Source: Prauserella salsuginis (GTDB lineage Bacteria; Actinomycetota; Actinomycetes; Mycobacteriales; Pseudonocardiaceae). Taken from it: a stretch of 64,000 bases of DNA. Position numbers and translations under genes: made by a program. Numbering within the stretch: position 1 is the first letter of the stretch; each line of letters begins with the position of its first letter. Location: assembly GCF_024648885.1 (NCBI RefSeq), contig NZ_JANBBF010000009.1:434001-498000 (forward strand), written 5' to 3'. The notes under the pieces were generated by a model, which was given only the letters and a program-made list of their open reading frames with translations, searched no databases and had not been told where the DNA came from. Positions 33,141 through 42,201 of the stretch are shown here, piece by piece.

Positions 33141-34102
33141 ACCCGGGAGTGACCGGCGGCGTGACGGTCGCGGTCGTCGGGATGGGAGCCGTCGGGACGG
33201 CCCTCGCCGGGGCGTTGGCCGCGGCCGGGCACGACGTCGTGGCGTGCGGCAGGAGGCCGCTGTCGAGCATCGAGGTCGTCGGCGCCGGCGGCACGGCGAC
33301 GTATCCCGTGCGCTGGGCGGCCGAGCCCGCCGGCGTCGGTCCGGTGGCACTGACGATCCTCGCCACGAAGATCCACGACACCGGCGGTGCCGCGGGCTGG
33401 CTCGCGGCGCTCACCTCGACCGGCGGCGACGTCCTCGTGGCGCAGAACGGCGTCGACCAGGCCGAACGGGTCGGCCCGCTCATCGGCGGAGCCGGCGGGA
33501 GTCACCGCGGGGCCGGTTCGGTGGGGGTTGGTTCGGTGGGGGTTGTCGTGCCCGCGCTGGTCTACGTCAACGCCGAACGGGTCGCGCCGGGTGTCGTGCG
33601 CACGCGCCGCAGCGACTGCGATCTCGTCGTCCCGGGAACCGACGAGGCGGCGCCGGTGGCCGATCTGCTGGCCGGCGCGGGCCTGGTTGTCGAACGGTCG
33701 GCGGACTTCGCCACGGCGGCGTGGCGGAAGATGCTCACCAACGTCTCGGCGAACCCGATCACCGCCTTGACGGGGCGGCGGGTCGAGGTGCTCGCGGAGC
33801 AGCAGGTCGCGGAGCTGGCGATGCGGGTGCTGACCGAGGCGGTGGCCGTCGCGAACGCCGAGGGTGCCCGCCTGACCGACGCCGACGCCCGGGACGTCCT
33901 CACCTGGTTGCAAACGCTTGCGCCCGGCAGCACCACGTCGATGCTGCAGGACCGCGACGCCGGCAGGCCACTCGAACACGACGGGCTGACGGGCACCGTC
34001 GTCCGTCTCGGCGATCGGCACGGCATCGACGTCGGCGCCAACCGCACGCTGCTGTCCCTGCTGTCCGCCGTGTCGCCAGCCGCAGGTTCCGCGTCCCGCT
34101 AG
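33137..34102 (+). CDS. 2-dehydropantoate 2-reductase-like (PanE/ApbA family)
   Basis: NADPH-dependent reductase of 321 residues. N-terminal Rossmann motif GMGAVGTALAGALAAAGHDV, catalytic Lys in AAWRKMLTNVSANPITAL, and the Asn/Ser-rich C-terminal helices typical of ketopantoate reductase. A Gly/Val-rich direct repeat (GGTTCGGTGGGGGTT twice, 33517-33546) sits between the two domains. Many actinobacterial paralogs act on other 2-keto acids, so panE identity is uncertain. Its stop overlaps the convergent aminotransferase stop by four bases. Confidence 0.87.
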   Translation: MNPGVTGGVTVAVVGMGAVGTALAGALAAAGHDVVACGRRPLSSIEVVGAGGTATYPVRWAAEPAGVGPVALTILATKIHDTGGAAGWLAALTSTGGDVLVAQNGVDQAERVGPLIGGAGGSHRGAGSVGVGSVGVVVPALVYVNAERVAPGVVRTRRSDCDLVVPGTDEAAPVADLLAGAGLVVERSADFATAAWRKMLTNVSANPITALTGRRVEVLAEQQVAELAMRVLTEAVAVANAEGARLTDADARDVLTWLQTLAPGSTTSMLQDRDAGRPLEHDGLTGTVVRLGDRHGIDVGANRTLLSLLSAVSPAAGSASR

Positions 34103-35193
34103 CCGAGCGGGAACGCGCGGGCGGCGGCCAGCAGCATGTCGTTCTCCTCGGGCTGGCCGATGGTCACGCGCACGCCGTCCGGGGCGTAGCCGCGCACGAC
34201 GACCTTGTGTTCCAGGGCGTGCTCGGTGAACTCCCCGGTGCGTTCGCGCAGCGGCAGCCACAGGAAGTTGGCCTGCGTCTCCGGCACCTCGAACCCGGTG
34301 TCCCGCAAGGCGGCCACGACCCGCGTCCGCTCCGCGATGATCGCCCGGCAGCGCTCCATCAGTTCGCCGGCCGCGTCGAGCGAGGCGATCGCCGCGCGCT
34401 GGGCCAGTGCGTTGGTGCTGAACGGCACGTAGACCTTGCGCAGTGCCGTGATCACCTCGGCGGGGCCGACGCCGTATCCGACGCGCAGGCCCGCGAGCCC
34501 GTATGCCTTGGAGAACGTCCGCAGCACGAGCACGTTCGGGTAGTGGCGGGCCAGTTCGACGCCGTCGGGCACGTCGTCGTCGGTCACGAACTCGCGGTAC
34601 GCCTCGTCGAGGACCACCAGCACGTGCGACGGCACGGCGTCGAGGAAACGGGTGAGCGCCTCCCTTCCGACGACCGTGCCCGTCGGGTTGTTCGGGTTGC
34701 ACACGAACACCAGGCGCGTGGCGGGGGTGATCGCGGCGAGCATGGCGTCGAGGTCGTGGACGTGCCCCTCGTCCAGCGGCACCGGGGCGGCCGCGGCGTT
34801 GGCGATCTGCGTGGCGATCGGATAGGCCTCGAACGAGCGCCACGCGTAGACCACTTCCTCACCGGGCGCGCACATCGCCTGCACGAGCTGTTGGCACAGC
34901 GCCACGGATCCGCATCCGACGGTGATCCGCTCGGTGGGCACGTCGAGTTCGCGGGAGAGCCGCTCGGTCAGGGCCGTCGACACCATGTCCGGGTAGCGGT
35001 TCACCTCGGCGGCGGCGTCGGCGATGGCGCGGGCGACGCTCGGCAGCGGTCCCAGCGGCGTCTCGTTGCTGGCCAGCTTCACCGCTCCCGGCACGGTCCG
35101 TCCCGCGACGTAGGCGGGCAGGCTCTCCAGGTCGGGCCTGGTGCGGAGCTGCGGCGCGGACGGGTCCGCCGGGGACTGGGATGCGCTGGACAC
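34099..35193 (-). CDS. Histidinol-phosphate/aromatic aminotransferase (HisC2/Pat-like)
   Basis: PLP-dependent fold-type I aminotransferase of 364 residues. Seen: VKLASNETPLGPLPSV, NRYPD, VCNPNNPTGT, VVLDEAYREF and the PLP lysine in TFSKAYGLAGLRVGYG. The sequence type matches mycobacterial HisC2/Pat (Rv3772), an aromatic amino-acid transaminase, rather than the his-operon enzyme; no other his gene is near. GTG at 35193 has AGGGAG upstream. In mycobacteria this gene lies close to the Rv3777-Rv3783 block, so synteny is loosely kept. Confidence 0.9.
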   Translation of the reverse strand: MSSASQSPADPSAPQLRTRPDLESLPAYVAGRTVPGAVKLASNETPLGPLPSVARAIADAAAEVNRYPDMVSTALTERLSRELDVPTERITVGCGSVALCQQLVQAMCAPGEEVVYAWRSFEAYPIATQIANAAAAPVPLDEGHVHDLDAMLAAITPATRLVFVCNPNNPTGTVVGREALTRFLDAVPSHVLVVLDEAYREFVTDDDVPDGVELARHYPNVLVLRTFSKAYGLAGLRVGYGVGPAEVITALRKVYVPFSTNALAQRAAIASLDAAGELMERCRAIIAERTRVVAALRDTGFEVPETQANFLWLPLRERTGEFTEHALEHKVVVRGYAPDGVRVTIGQPEENDMLLAAARAFPLG

Positions 35194-35403
35194 GGTGAGG
35201 GCTCCCTGCTCTCGATCCGGTTGTGCGGGCGGGTCCGGTCTGCGGGATCGCTCCGCAGGCCGGTTCCACGCGGTCGGCCGCGTGGTGTCACCTCAACTTA
35301 ACGCGGCCCGAGTCCTGCTGGTCGAGGGATGCGAAATCGTGCGAACCGGTCGGCAGCCGAGTGCGTCACAGTTACAGTGACGGACATCTAGTCGACCGGG
35401 GGT

Positions 35404-35919
35404 GTGATCGTGACCGAACCCAGCACGGCGCGCGACGACGGCGCGGCGGGCCAGCCGGTCGGCCTTGGGGACGGCGCCGGCCCTGTCGGCGCGCCGCCGA
35501 CCGCGCCTGCGTTGGACTTCGCCGGTGGTGCGGCGGACAGGCTCGTCCCGGTGGCCGAGGAGCTGAACCAGGTCCGCGAGCAGATCGACAGCGGCGAGTT
35601 GCGCCTCGACGAGGGCGCCGCCCACAACCTGCTCGCGACGCTCATGCAGCTGCAGGGGCACGTCCACCGGCTCATCGCCGACGCGGGCGAGAACATCGCC
35701 GCGCCGCTGCGGTTCGGTGACAACTTCGTCGGCGAAACGCTTGCCGAACGGCTCCGGGGAGCCGCGGAGGGCGACGCCAACGCCGCGCTGCCCGTACTCA
35801 CGGCCTACGCCGCGCAGTTGGAGAAGCTCGAGGGCATCGTGCGCGCCGCGGCCGGCATGATCACCACGGCCGACGAGGAGGCCGGCGAAGACCTGCAGCG
35901 CATCGGGAGGTTCGAGTGA
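35404..35919 (+). CDS. Helical protein of a type VII secretion-associated operon
   Basis: Unrecognised 171-residue protein, mostly alpha-helical after a Gly/Ala/Pro-rich N-terminus of about 40 residues. Heptad-like helices run through LVPVAEELNQVREQIDSGEL, LLATLMQLQGHVHRLIADAG and LPVLTAYAAQLEKLEGIVRA. It overlaps the WXG/PPE-like gene by GTGA and is followed by espG, so it is probably a partner or substrate of that protein (inferred). No C-terminal YxxxD/E export signal is seen. GTG at 35404 or 35410 may be the start. Confidence 0.7.
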   Translation: MIVTEPSTARDDGAAGQPVGLGDGAGPVGAPPTAPALDFAGGAADRLVPVAEELNQVREQIDSGELRLDEGAAHNLLATLMQLQGHVHRLIADAGENIAAPLRFGDNFVGETLAERLRGAAEGDANAALPVLTAYAAQLEKLEGIVRAAAGMITTADEEAGEDLQRIGRFE

Positions 35920-37271
35920 TCGCGAAATGCCTGCCGCTGCCGTGGCCGCCGCGGGAGCCGGAGGGTCCGCCGCCCGGCAAGGACGCGTTGGAATCGGAGT
36001 TCGACTGGCAGGCCCTGCCGCACCGGGAACTGCACCGCATGGCCACGATGGGGGTCGACGCGGAAACGGCCGAGCAGGTGGCGAACAAGTGGGCCAAGCT
36101 CGGCGCCGAACTGCAGGACATCGGCGACAGCCTCCGCACCGCGTTGCGCGATGCCGCGGAAGGCTGGCAGGGCGGCGGCGTCGACCAGGCCCGCCAGCGC
36201 GTCGAACAGCTGTCGACGTGGACCGATCAGACCGCGCGGGACAGTCACGGCGTCGGCACGGCGATCCAGGCGCAGGCGCACCTGGCGCAGTGGGCGAAGA
36301 ACAACATGCCGGAGCCTCCGCTGTTGTCGTATCCGTGGCCGTGGCGGCCGCCGATGCTGCCGGCCGAGCCGATCGCGCCGCACGAGTTCGCGCCCTACGA
36401 CGACGGGGACGACGTCGTGGCCCTCGGCGGCCCGGATGCGGACACCGGCCGGCGTGCCGGGCTGCCCGGGGAGATCGACGTGCTGGGTGACGGCGATTCC
36501 GGCGGTACGGGAGGTACCGCGGGGCGGCGTCCCGGCGACGGCGGATGGGCGCTGGGTGGCGGGCCCTCCGGTTCGGGCGGGTTCGGCGGTTCCGGTGGGC
36601 TCGGCGGTTCCGCGGGGTCCGCCGGTGCGGGCTCCGGTGGCGGGGGTGGTGGGTTCGCCGACGCGGCCGAGCTGCCGCTCGACCCGATCTCCACCACCGA
36701 GCAGCGCGAGGAACTGCACCGCCAGGCAGCCCAGGTGATGCGGACCTACCAGCTCGAATCGGGCAACGTGTTCCGCGGTGTGCCGCAGTTCGTCATGCCG
36801 GGCGAGGACATCATCAAGGACGATCCGCGCGAGCCGGGCGAGCCCGCGCCGTCGCCGGAGGACCCTGGCACCGATCCGTCGCATCAGGTCGGGCCGCAGC
36901 CGTCCGGTGGTGGCAGTGGATTCACGCCCGGTGTCGTCGCGGCGCCGCTGGCCGCGGGCGCGGCGTCGGGAATGATGGCGGGAGCCACCGGTGGCGCGCC
37001 CGCATCCGGGATGCAGACCGGTGCCGGTGCGGCGGGTGCGCCGACGGGTGCCGGCGGCGGGCAGGCCGCGTCGGCCGCCGGTGCCGCGCGCAGTGCCGGC
37101 GGCGCGCCGATGGGCATGATGGGCGGTGCGGGCACACGGCCCAACCAGGACGAGGAGGCCGAGCACAACTCGCCGTCCTACCTGCAGGAGGAGGACGACG
37201 TCTGGGGCATGCCGGTGGGTCAGGTCGTGCCGCCGGTCATCGGTGAACGCAACTGGCGCGGGGACGAGTGA
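35916..37271 (+). CDS. WXG/PPE-like type VII secretion substrate with Gly-rich tail
   Basis: 451-residue protein. Residues about 30-140 form a helical hairpin-like domain with a WxG turn (EGWQGGGVDQARQRVEQL, W84-Q85-G86), resembling PPE/WXG100 proteins. This is followed by a Pro/Trp-rich stretch, a Gly/Ser-rich linker (about 205-245) and an Ala/Gly/Met-rich low-complexity region. The C-terminus (EEDDVWGMPVGQVVPPVIGE) resembles the conserved tails of actinomycete PPE-domain proteins. GTG start overlaps the upstream stop. Likely exported with the help of the EspG protein encoded next. Confidence 0.75.
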   Translation: MIAKCLPLPWPPREPEGPPPGKDALESEFDWQALPHRELHRMATMGVDAETAEQVANKWAKLGAELQDIGDSLRTALRDAAEGWQGGGVDQARQRVEQLSTWTDQTARDSHGVGTAIQAQAHLAQWAKNNMPEPPLLSYPWPWRPPMLPAEPIAPHEFAPYDDGDDVVALGGPDADTGRRAGLPGEIDVLGDGDSGGTGGTAGRRPGDGGWALGGGPSGSGGFGGSGGLGGSAGSAGAGSGGGGGGFADAAELPLDPISTTEQREELHRQAAQVMRTYQLESGNVFRGVPQFVMPGEDIIKDDPREPGEPAPSPEDPGTDPSHQVGPQPSGGGSGFTPGVVAAPLAAGAASGMMAGATGGAPASGMQTGAGAAGAPTGAGGGQAASAAGAARSAGGAPMGMMGGAGTRPNQDEEAEHNSPSYLQEEDDVWGMPVGQVVPPVIGERNWRGDE

Positions 37272-37277
37272 CAACGG

Positions 37278-38036
37278 GTGCGTGACGAGGCTTCCGGATG
37301 GATCACGCTCCACCCGGGCGAGTTCTACCTGCTGTGGCGGACGCTCGAGCTCGGTGACATGCCGACCGTGCTCGGTGTGCCGCGGGCCGGGGCCACGGAG
37401 TCGTACCGCGCGGAACTGATCGCACTGGCCGACGAGTCGCTCGCCGACCGCGGACTGGGCACGGTGCGCTCGCCGGACCGTGACCTCGCGGACCTGCTGC
37501 GCACGCTGGCCGCTCCGGACGTGTCGGTGGACCTGAACGCATCGGGAGCCGACACCTCTTTCCGCTCCTACGGCGTCATCCGTGAGCGCGGCGCCGTGGC
37601 GGCGCGCACGTCGGGGCAGGAGGTACTCGTCGGGCCGGTGCGGCCGGCCGAGTTGATTCCGACGATGTTCGGGGCGTTGCCGGAGGTCGAAGCAGGTTCG
37701 GGAGCGCCGGCGAACGTCGGCTACGCGGATTACCGGCGGGCGTGCCGCGCGGGTGACCACGAGGGCGCGAGCGGATTCCTGGACGCGCTGGCCGAGGCCG
37801 GGGTGCGGTCGTCGCAGGCGTCGATGTTCCTGCGCGCGATCGAGGGCAGGCGCGCGGGCGGGTACGTCGGTGCGACCTCGCGCACACGGGGACGCACGCC
37901 GGGCACCGTGAACTGGGTCGATACCGAGCACGGCCGCTACGCGCTGCGCAAACTCGGTGACTGGGTGACCGTGACGCCTGCCGATGCGGCGAGATTGCGG
38001 GGCATGGCCGAGGAAATGGTCGACGATCTGACCTAA
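37278..38036 (+). CDS. espG: EspG-family type VII secretion chaperone
   Basis: ESX secretion-associated EspG protein of 252 residues, a cytosolic chaperone that binds the tip of PPE-type substrates. Family features: N-terminal LHPGEFYLLWRTLELGDMPT, central LIPTMFGALPEVEAGSG and the C-terminal block TVNWVDTEHGRYALRKLGDW. It starts six bases after the PPE-like gene. No EccA-E core, EsxA/B pair or mycosin gene is present in this window, so the secretion machine must be elsewhere. Confidence 0.85.
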   Translation: MRDEASGWITLHPGEFYLLWRTLELGDMPTVLGVPRAGATESYRAELIALADESLADRGLGTVRSPDRDLADLLRTLAAPDVSVDLNASGADTSFRSYGVIRERGAVAARTSGQEVLVGPVRPAELIPTMFGALPEVEAGSGAPANVGYADYRRACRAGDHEGASGFLDALAEAGVRSSQASMFLRAIEGRRAGGYVGATSRTRGRTPGTVNWVDTEHGRYALRKLGDWVTVTPADAARLRGMAEEMVDDLT

Positions 38037-38046
38037 GGTCGCGGGC

Positions 38047-40098
38047 ATGAGCACGCAGGGCAGCGACGCCACGAGCACGGGCGCACCGGAAGGCACCCGC
38101 ACATCAGGAGGCAGCACGTCTGCCGGCAGCGGCATCCCCGAGGTTCTGTGGACGCCGACGCCGGAGCAGGTCGAGCGGACGCGAGTGGCGGATTTCCGCC
38201 GGTGGCTGGCCGACGAGCGCGGCGTGACCACGAAGAACTATGCGCAGCTGCACGAGTTCTCGACGACGTCCCTCGGCGATTTCTGGTCGGCCGTCGCCGA
38301 GTATCTGGGTGTGATCTGGCACGACGAACCGGGCCGGGTGCTGGCGGAACCGGAAATGCCGGGCACGACGTGGTTCGCGGACGGCACGCTGAACTACGCC
38401 GAGCACGCCCTGACCGGTGGGGTCGCGGGCGCGGCGAAGGCCGACGACGAGATCGCGGTGATCTTCACGCGGGAGGACGACCTCGAGCGGGAGCTGACGT
38501 ACGGCGAGCTGCGCGGCCAGGTGGCGGCGGCGCGCGCCGGCTTGCGGGAACTGGGCGTCGGCAAGGGTGACCGCGTGGTGGCACTGGCGCCGAACTGCCC
38601 GGAGACCCTCGTGGCGTTCCTGGCCACGGCGAGTCTCGGCGCGATCTGGTCGTCGTGTTCGCCGGACTTCGGAGTGCGCGCGGTGGCTGACCGGTTCACG
38701 CAGATCGAGCCGAAGGTGCTGATCGCGGTCAACGGTTACCGCTACAACGGGCGCGCCTTCGACATCCGCCCCACTGTCGACGAACTTGTCGGGCAGTTGC
38801 CGGACCTCGGCTCGACGGTGCTGATCGACTACGAGGGCGGCGGCACCATGTCCGGCGCCCGCGGCTGGGACGACCTGCTCGCGGCGCATGCCGGTGCCGA
38901 GCTCGCGTTCGACGCCGTCGAGTTCGACCACCCGCTGTGGATCCTGTACTCGTCGGGCACGACCGGTCTGCCCAAGGGCATCGTGCAGGGGCACGGCGGC
39001 ATCACGGTCGAACACCTGAAGGCCCTCGCGCTGCAGCAGGATCTCGGGCCGGATGAGCGGTTCTTCTGGTTCACCACGACCGGCTGGATGATGTGGAATT
39101 TCCTGATCTCCGGGCTGCTCGTCGGTTCGACGGTGGTGCTGTACGACGGCAGCCCCGGACACCCCGATCTGGGTGCGCTGTGGCGGCTGGCCGCCAGGCA
39201 CCGCGTGACGGTGTTCGGCACGTCGGCGCCGTTCGTGCAGAGTTGCTTGAAGGCGCACCTGAAGCCGGCCGAGGACCTGGACCTGTCGTCGCTCCGGGCG
39301 ATCGGATCGACGGGGGCTCCGTTGTCGGAGGAGGGTTTCCGGTGGATCGCCGACGCCATTGGGCCACAGGTGCAGATCTGTTCGGTTTCCGGCGGTACGG
39401 ACCTGTGCACGGCGTTCGTCGGTTCGGCTCCGGACGTGCCGGTGTGGCTGGGTGAACTGTCGTGCCGGAGCCTGGGCGCGGCGGTGCACGCCTACGACGA
39501 CAGCGGGCGCGCGGTCGTCGACGAGGTGGGCGAGCTGGTGGTCACCAAGCCGATGCCGTCGATGCCGGTGATGTTCTGGAACGACCCGGACGGCAGCAGG
39601 CTGCGCGAGGCGTACTTCGAGGACTTCCCCGGTGTGTGGCGGCACGGGGACTGGATCAAGATCACCCGGCGCGGTTCGGCGATCATCTACGGCCGCAGCG
39701 ATTCGACGCTCAACCGCGGCGGCGTGCGGATGGGCACCGCCGAGTTCTACCGCGTCGTCGAGAGTTACGAGGCGGTGGTGGACTCGCTGGTGATCGACAC
39801 GTCAGCGGCGGGCGAGGAGGGCGAGCTGGTGTGCTTCCTCGTGCTCGCGGAGGGTGTGACCCTGGAGGACCTGGAGCCGGACCTGCGGAAACAACTGCGC
39901 GCGGCGTTGTCGCCGAGGCACGTGCCGGACCGGTTCGTGGTGGTCGACGCGGTTCCCCGGACGCTGAACGGGAAGAAGTGCGAGGTGCCGGTGAAGAAGA
40001 TCCTCTCCGGTGCCGATCCGGATCGTGCCGTGTCCCGTGACGCGCTGGCCAACCCGGACGCGCTGACGGCCTTTGTGGAGTACGCCGAACGCTCCTGA
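38047..40098 (+). CDS. Acetoacetate-CoA ligase (acetoacetyl-CoA synthetase)
   Basis: ANL-superfamily ligase of 683 residues that activates acetoacetate with ATP and CoA. Marks: YSSGTTGLPKGIVQGHGG (P-loop-like), TTTGWMMWNFLISGLLVG, SGGTDLCTAFVG, HGDWIKITRRGSAIIYGRSD and the catalytic lysine region PRTLNGKKCEVPVKK. Length and the N-terminal WTPTPEQVERTRVADFRRWL match acetoacetyl-CoA synthetases better than acetyl-CoA synthetases. About 30 residues at the N-terminus are low-complexity. It lies 10 bp after espG but is functionally unrelated. Confidence 0.92.
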   Translation: MSTQGSDATSTGAPEGTRTSGGSTSAGSGIPEVLWTPTPEQVERTRVADFRRWLADERGVTTKNYAQLHEFSTTSLGDFWSAVAEYLGVIWHDEPGRVLAEPEMPGTTWFADGTLNYAEHALTGGVAGAAKADDEIAVIFTREDDLERELTYGELRGQVAAARAGLRELGVGKGDRVVALAPNCPETLVAFLATASLGAIWSSCSPDFGVRAVADRFTQIEPKVLIAVNGYRYNGRAFDIRPTVDELVGQLPDLGSTVLIDYEGGGTMSGARGWDDLLAAHAGAELAFDAVEFDHPLWILYSSGTTGLPKGIVQGHGGITVEHLKALALQQDLGPDERFFWFTTTGWMMWNFLISGLLVGSTVVLYDGSPGHPDLGALWRLAARHRVTVFGTSAPFVQSCLKAHLKPAEDLDLSSLRAIGSTGAPLSEEGFRWIADAIGPQVQICSVSGGTDLCTAFVGSAPDVPVWLGELSCRSLGAAVHAYDDSGRAVVDEVGELVVTKPMPSMPVMFWNDPDGSRLREAYFEDFPGVWRHGDWIKITRRGSAIIYGRSDSTLNRGGVRMGTAEFYRVVESYEAVVDSLVIDTSAAGEEGELVCFLVLAEGVTLEDLEPDLRKQLRAALSPRHVPDRFVVVDAVPRTLNGKKCEVPVKKILSGADPDRAVSRDALANPDALTAFVEYAERS

Positions 40099-40480
40099 CC
40101 CGCATGTCCTGCGTTCGGGAGCGCGTGTCCTGCACTCAGACCCGCGTGTTCTGCGCTTAGTCCTGCGTTCGGTCATCGTCCGCGCTGCCGCACGACTGCG
40201 TCCTCGGGCGTGTCCTGCAGCGCCGTTGCCGTCCGTGGAGGTTAGGTCTCGCCGTGGTCGCTGCTGCTCGGTGGCCGCGGTGAGGCGGGCCGCGACGGGC
40301 GCGGTGAGACCGAGGGGCCGACCCCGCACCCACCTGTGGGTCTGCGCGAGCCGATCTACACAAATCGAGATCACGCAGGTCACGCGCATCGCGGTGCGGT
40401 CGTGCACGCGAAAGGGGGGTGGCTGGAAGTCTGGCATGGGGCATGCGTAAACTATGACGGCAGTGGTCGCGACCGACCCG
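40099..40480. other. Noncoding gap between acetoacetyl-CoA synthetase and tRNA-Ser
   Basis: Holds a degenerate 21-bp array at its left end (40101-40172). The remaining ~300 bp show no convincing gene. A tRNA promoter is expected near 40445-40460 (TAAACT/TATGAC stretch). Confidence 0.55.
40101..40172. repeat. Degenerate 21-bp tandem repeat, three to four units
   Basis: CGCATGTCCTGCGTTCGGGA, CGCGTGTCCTGCACTCAGAC and CGCGTGTTCTGCGCTTAG, followed by TCCTGCGTTCGG, form an array directly after the acetoacetyl-CoA synthetase stop. May be one of the short dispersed intergenic repeats of this lineage (inferred). Confidence 0.7.
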
Positions 40481-40570
40481 GGAGGCTTCGCCTAGTCCGG
40501 TCTATGGCGCCGCACTGCTAATGCGGTTGGGAGTAACCCTCCCTCGCGGGTTCAAATCCCGCAGCCTCCG
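40481..40570 (+). tRNA. tRNA-Ser (anticodon GCU)
   Basis: GGAGGCT pairs with AGCCTCC; stem CCGCA/TGCGG encloses CTGCTAA with anticodon GCT at 40517-40519; a long variable arm marks class II; T-arm GCGGGTTCAAATCCCGC. 90 nt, no encoded CCA. Confidence 0.95.
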
Positions 40571-40632
40571 CTGACACTCGGAACACCCCGAGCGTCGGAC
40601 CCGGCAAGCCGTCGGGTACAATTGAAAACGAT

Positions 40633-40705
40633 GCGCCTGTAGCTCAACGGATAGAGCATCTGACTACGGATCAGAAGGTTTGGGGTTCGAATCCCTACAG
40701 GCGCG
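40633..40705 (+). tRNA. tRNA-Arg (anticodon ACG), integration target of the element
   Basis: GCGCCTG pairs with CAGGCGC; anticodon stem TCTGA/TCAGA encloses CTACGGA with anticodon ACG; T-arm GGGGTTCGAATCCC. 73 nt. The 3' part from the anticodon loop onward is duplicated at 59649-59711, so this intact copy was rebuilt at attL by integration. TACAAT at 40617-40622 could be its -10 box. Confidence 0.96.
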
Positions 40706-40725
40706 CACCACAAGAAACCCCCTGT
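40663..40725. repeat. attL, 63-bp direct repeat
   Basis: Identical over 63 bp to 59649-59711, beginning ACTACGGATCAGAAGG in the anticodon loop of tRNA-Arg and ending in the terminator loop (CCCCCTGT). Beyond it the copies resemble each other for about 18 more bases with one substitution and one deleted G. Confidence 0.95.
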
Positions 40726-40741
40726 ACGCAGGGGGTTTCTT
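40712..40741 (+). terminator. Terminator of tRNA-Arg at attL
   Basis: AAGAAACCCCCTG pairs with CAGGGGGTTTCTT, loop TACG approximately; strong stem ending in TTTCTT. Confidence 0.88.
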
Positions 40742-40779
40742 GCTGTCTGGGGCCGACTCTGTCCCAGCTGTGTTGATCT

Positions 40780-40800
40780 TTGGACCCAGCGTTGGACCCA
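40780..40800. promoter_or_regulatory. Paired TTGGACCCA sites (putative integrase arm sites, left)
   Basis: TTGGACCCA at 40780-40788 and 40792-40800, a 12-bp period. A matching pair with the same spacing lies inside the right end at 59535-59555. Arm-type binding by the integrase is inferred. Confidence 0.5.
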
Positions 40801-40821
40801 GAGCTTGTTAGCTTGATCCCT

Positions 40822-42201
40822 ATGGAGGGGTCTTCTGCAGCACGTAAGCCTCGGAGTCGGGGCGCCATCGATCGTCGGCCCAGCAGCTTCCGGGTTCGAG
40901 TGTCAGCGGGCCAGGACCCGGCGACGGGGGAACGAATCCGCCTCATTGAAACCGTTCCGATCGAGAAGCCCGGCAACGAACGCTCCGAGCGAGCCGCACG
41001 CAAGGAAGCCGAGAAGGTTCTGACCCGTCTGCAAAACGAGGCGGACGAGCTGAAGGTCGCGCGGACGAAATCGACCTTCGGTGCTCTGCTCGACAGGTGG
41101 CTGGCACAGCACGAGGTCGATGCGACAACGCGGATGAACTACGAGTCGGCCATTGAGCGCTACATCCGGCCGGAGCTGGGGGAAGTGCCGCTGGTGTTGC
41201 TCGTGCGGGATGCGTCGGAGCGGCTGGAGCGCTTCTATGCGGACCTACGTCGGTGCAGTGCGCGGTGCAGCGGTAAGCCGTTCATCGAGCATCGTGTCGA
41301 GGGGCCGCACGAGTGTCGGGAGGTGCAGCACCGCCGCCCTCCGGGTCGCCGCCCAGCGGCTGGCTACCCGCCGCATGACTGCGAGGCGATGGGCTGCACG
41401 GTCGTCGAGTGTCAGCCCCACGTCTGCGCGCCCTATTCGGCCTCGAGCGTGCGACAGGTCCACGCCATCATCAGTAGTGCCCTGTCGGCGGCGATGCGGT
41501 GGGGATGGATCGCGTACAACCCTGCGCCGGCCGTGAAGTTGCCGGCCAAGCGGCGCCCGCAGCCGCAGCCGCCTTCCTCGGCGGACATGGCGCGCATCGT
41601 GGAGGCCGCGTTCAACGCCGACGAATGGTGGGGGACGTACGTCTGGTTGTCAGCCGTGACCGGGGCGCGTCGCGGCGAGATTGTGGCGCTGCAGTGGTGC
41701 GATGTTGATTGCGACGCCGGCATCGTCCTGCTCGATGAGAACTATGTGCGCGGGCCGGACGGCATGCTGGTGAAGGATACGAAGACGCACCAGGCGCGGC
41801 GGGTTTCGATCGACGACGACACCGTGACCCTGCTTCGGCAGTACCGGGGGAGTTGCGAAGAGCAGCTGCAGAGCCTCGGCCTGAAACTTGAGGGGACGAC
41901 GTGGCTGTTCTCGGCGAAGCCGGACCTGAGCCGCCCGCGTGACCCGAGCGCGCTCACGCGTCGATACGCGAAGCTCGTCGAGTCGTTGGGAATCGCGACG
42001 AAGCTCAAGGAACTGCGGCACTACTCCGCGACGGAACTACTGACCGCCGGTGTGGACCTGCGCACGGTGGCCGGACGTCTCGGTCACGGCGATGGCACCA
42101 CCACATTGCGGCATTACGCCGCGTGGGTCGGAGCTGCGGACAAGGAAGCGGCGACAAAGCTGGCGGGACGTATGCCGAAGCTCAACCGGCCCGGTTCATA
42201 G
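40822..42201 (+). CDS. int: Tyrosine site-specific integrase with Cys-rich insertion
   Basis: Tyrosine recombinase of 459 residues that integrates the element into tRNA-Arg. N-terminal SAM-like core-binding domain (about 80-150), then an unusual Cys/His-rich insertion (about 150-210: CSARCSGK, HECREV, HDCEAMGCTVVECQPHVC) likely to bind zinc, and a catalytic domain with GARRGEIVALQW, LRHYSATELL, GHGDGTTTLRHYAAW (Tyr nucleophile). In the HxxR box the His position reads Lys (KELRH). ATG at 40822 lacks a ribosome site and may be leaderless; a TTG frame from 40780 is less likely. Gene adjoins attL, as is usual. Confidence 0.92.
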   Translation: MEGSSAARKPRSRGAIDRRPSSFRVRVSAGQDPATGERIRLIETVPIEKPGNERSERAARKEAEKVLTRLQNEADELKVARTKSTFGALLDRWLAQHEVDATTRMNYESAIERYIRPELGEVPLVLLVRDASERLERFYADLRRCSARCSGKPFIEHRVEGPHECREVQHRRPPGRRPAAGYPPHDCEAMGCTVVECQPHVCAPYSASSVRQVHAIISSALSAAMRWGWIAYNPAPAVKLPAKRRPQPQPPSSADMARIVEAAFNADEWWGTYVWLSAVTGARRGEIVALQWCDVDCDAGIVLLDENYVRGPDGMLVKDTKTHQARRVSIDDDTVTLLRQYRGSCEEQLQSLGLKLEGTTWLFSAKPDLSRPRDPSALTRRYAKLVESLGIATKLKELRHYSATELLTAGVDLRTVAGRLGHGDGTTTLRHYAAWVGAADKEAATKLAGRMPKLNRPGS

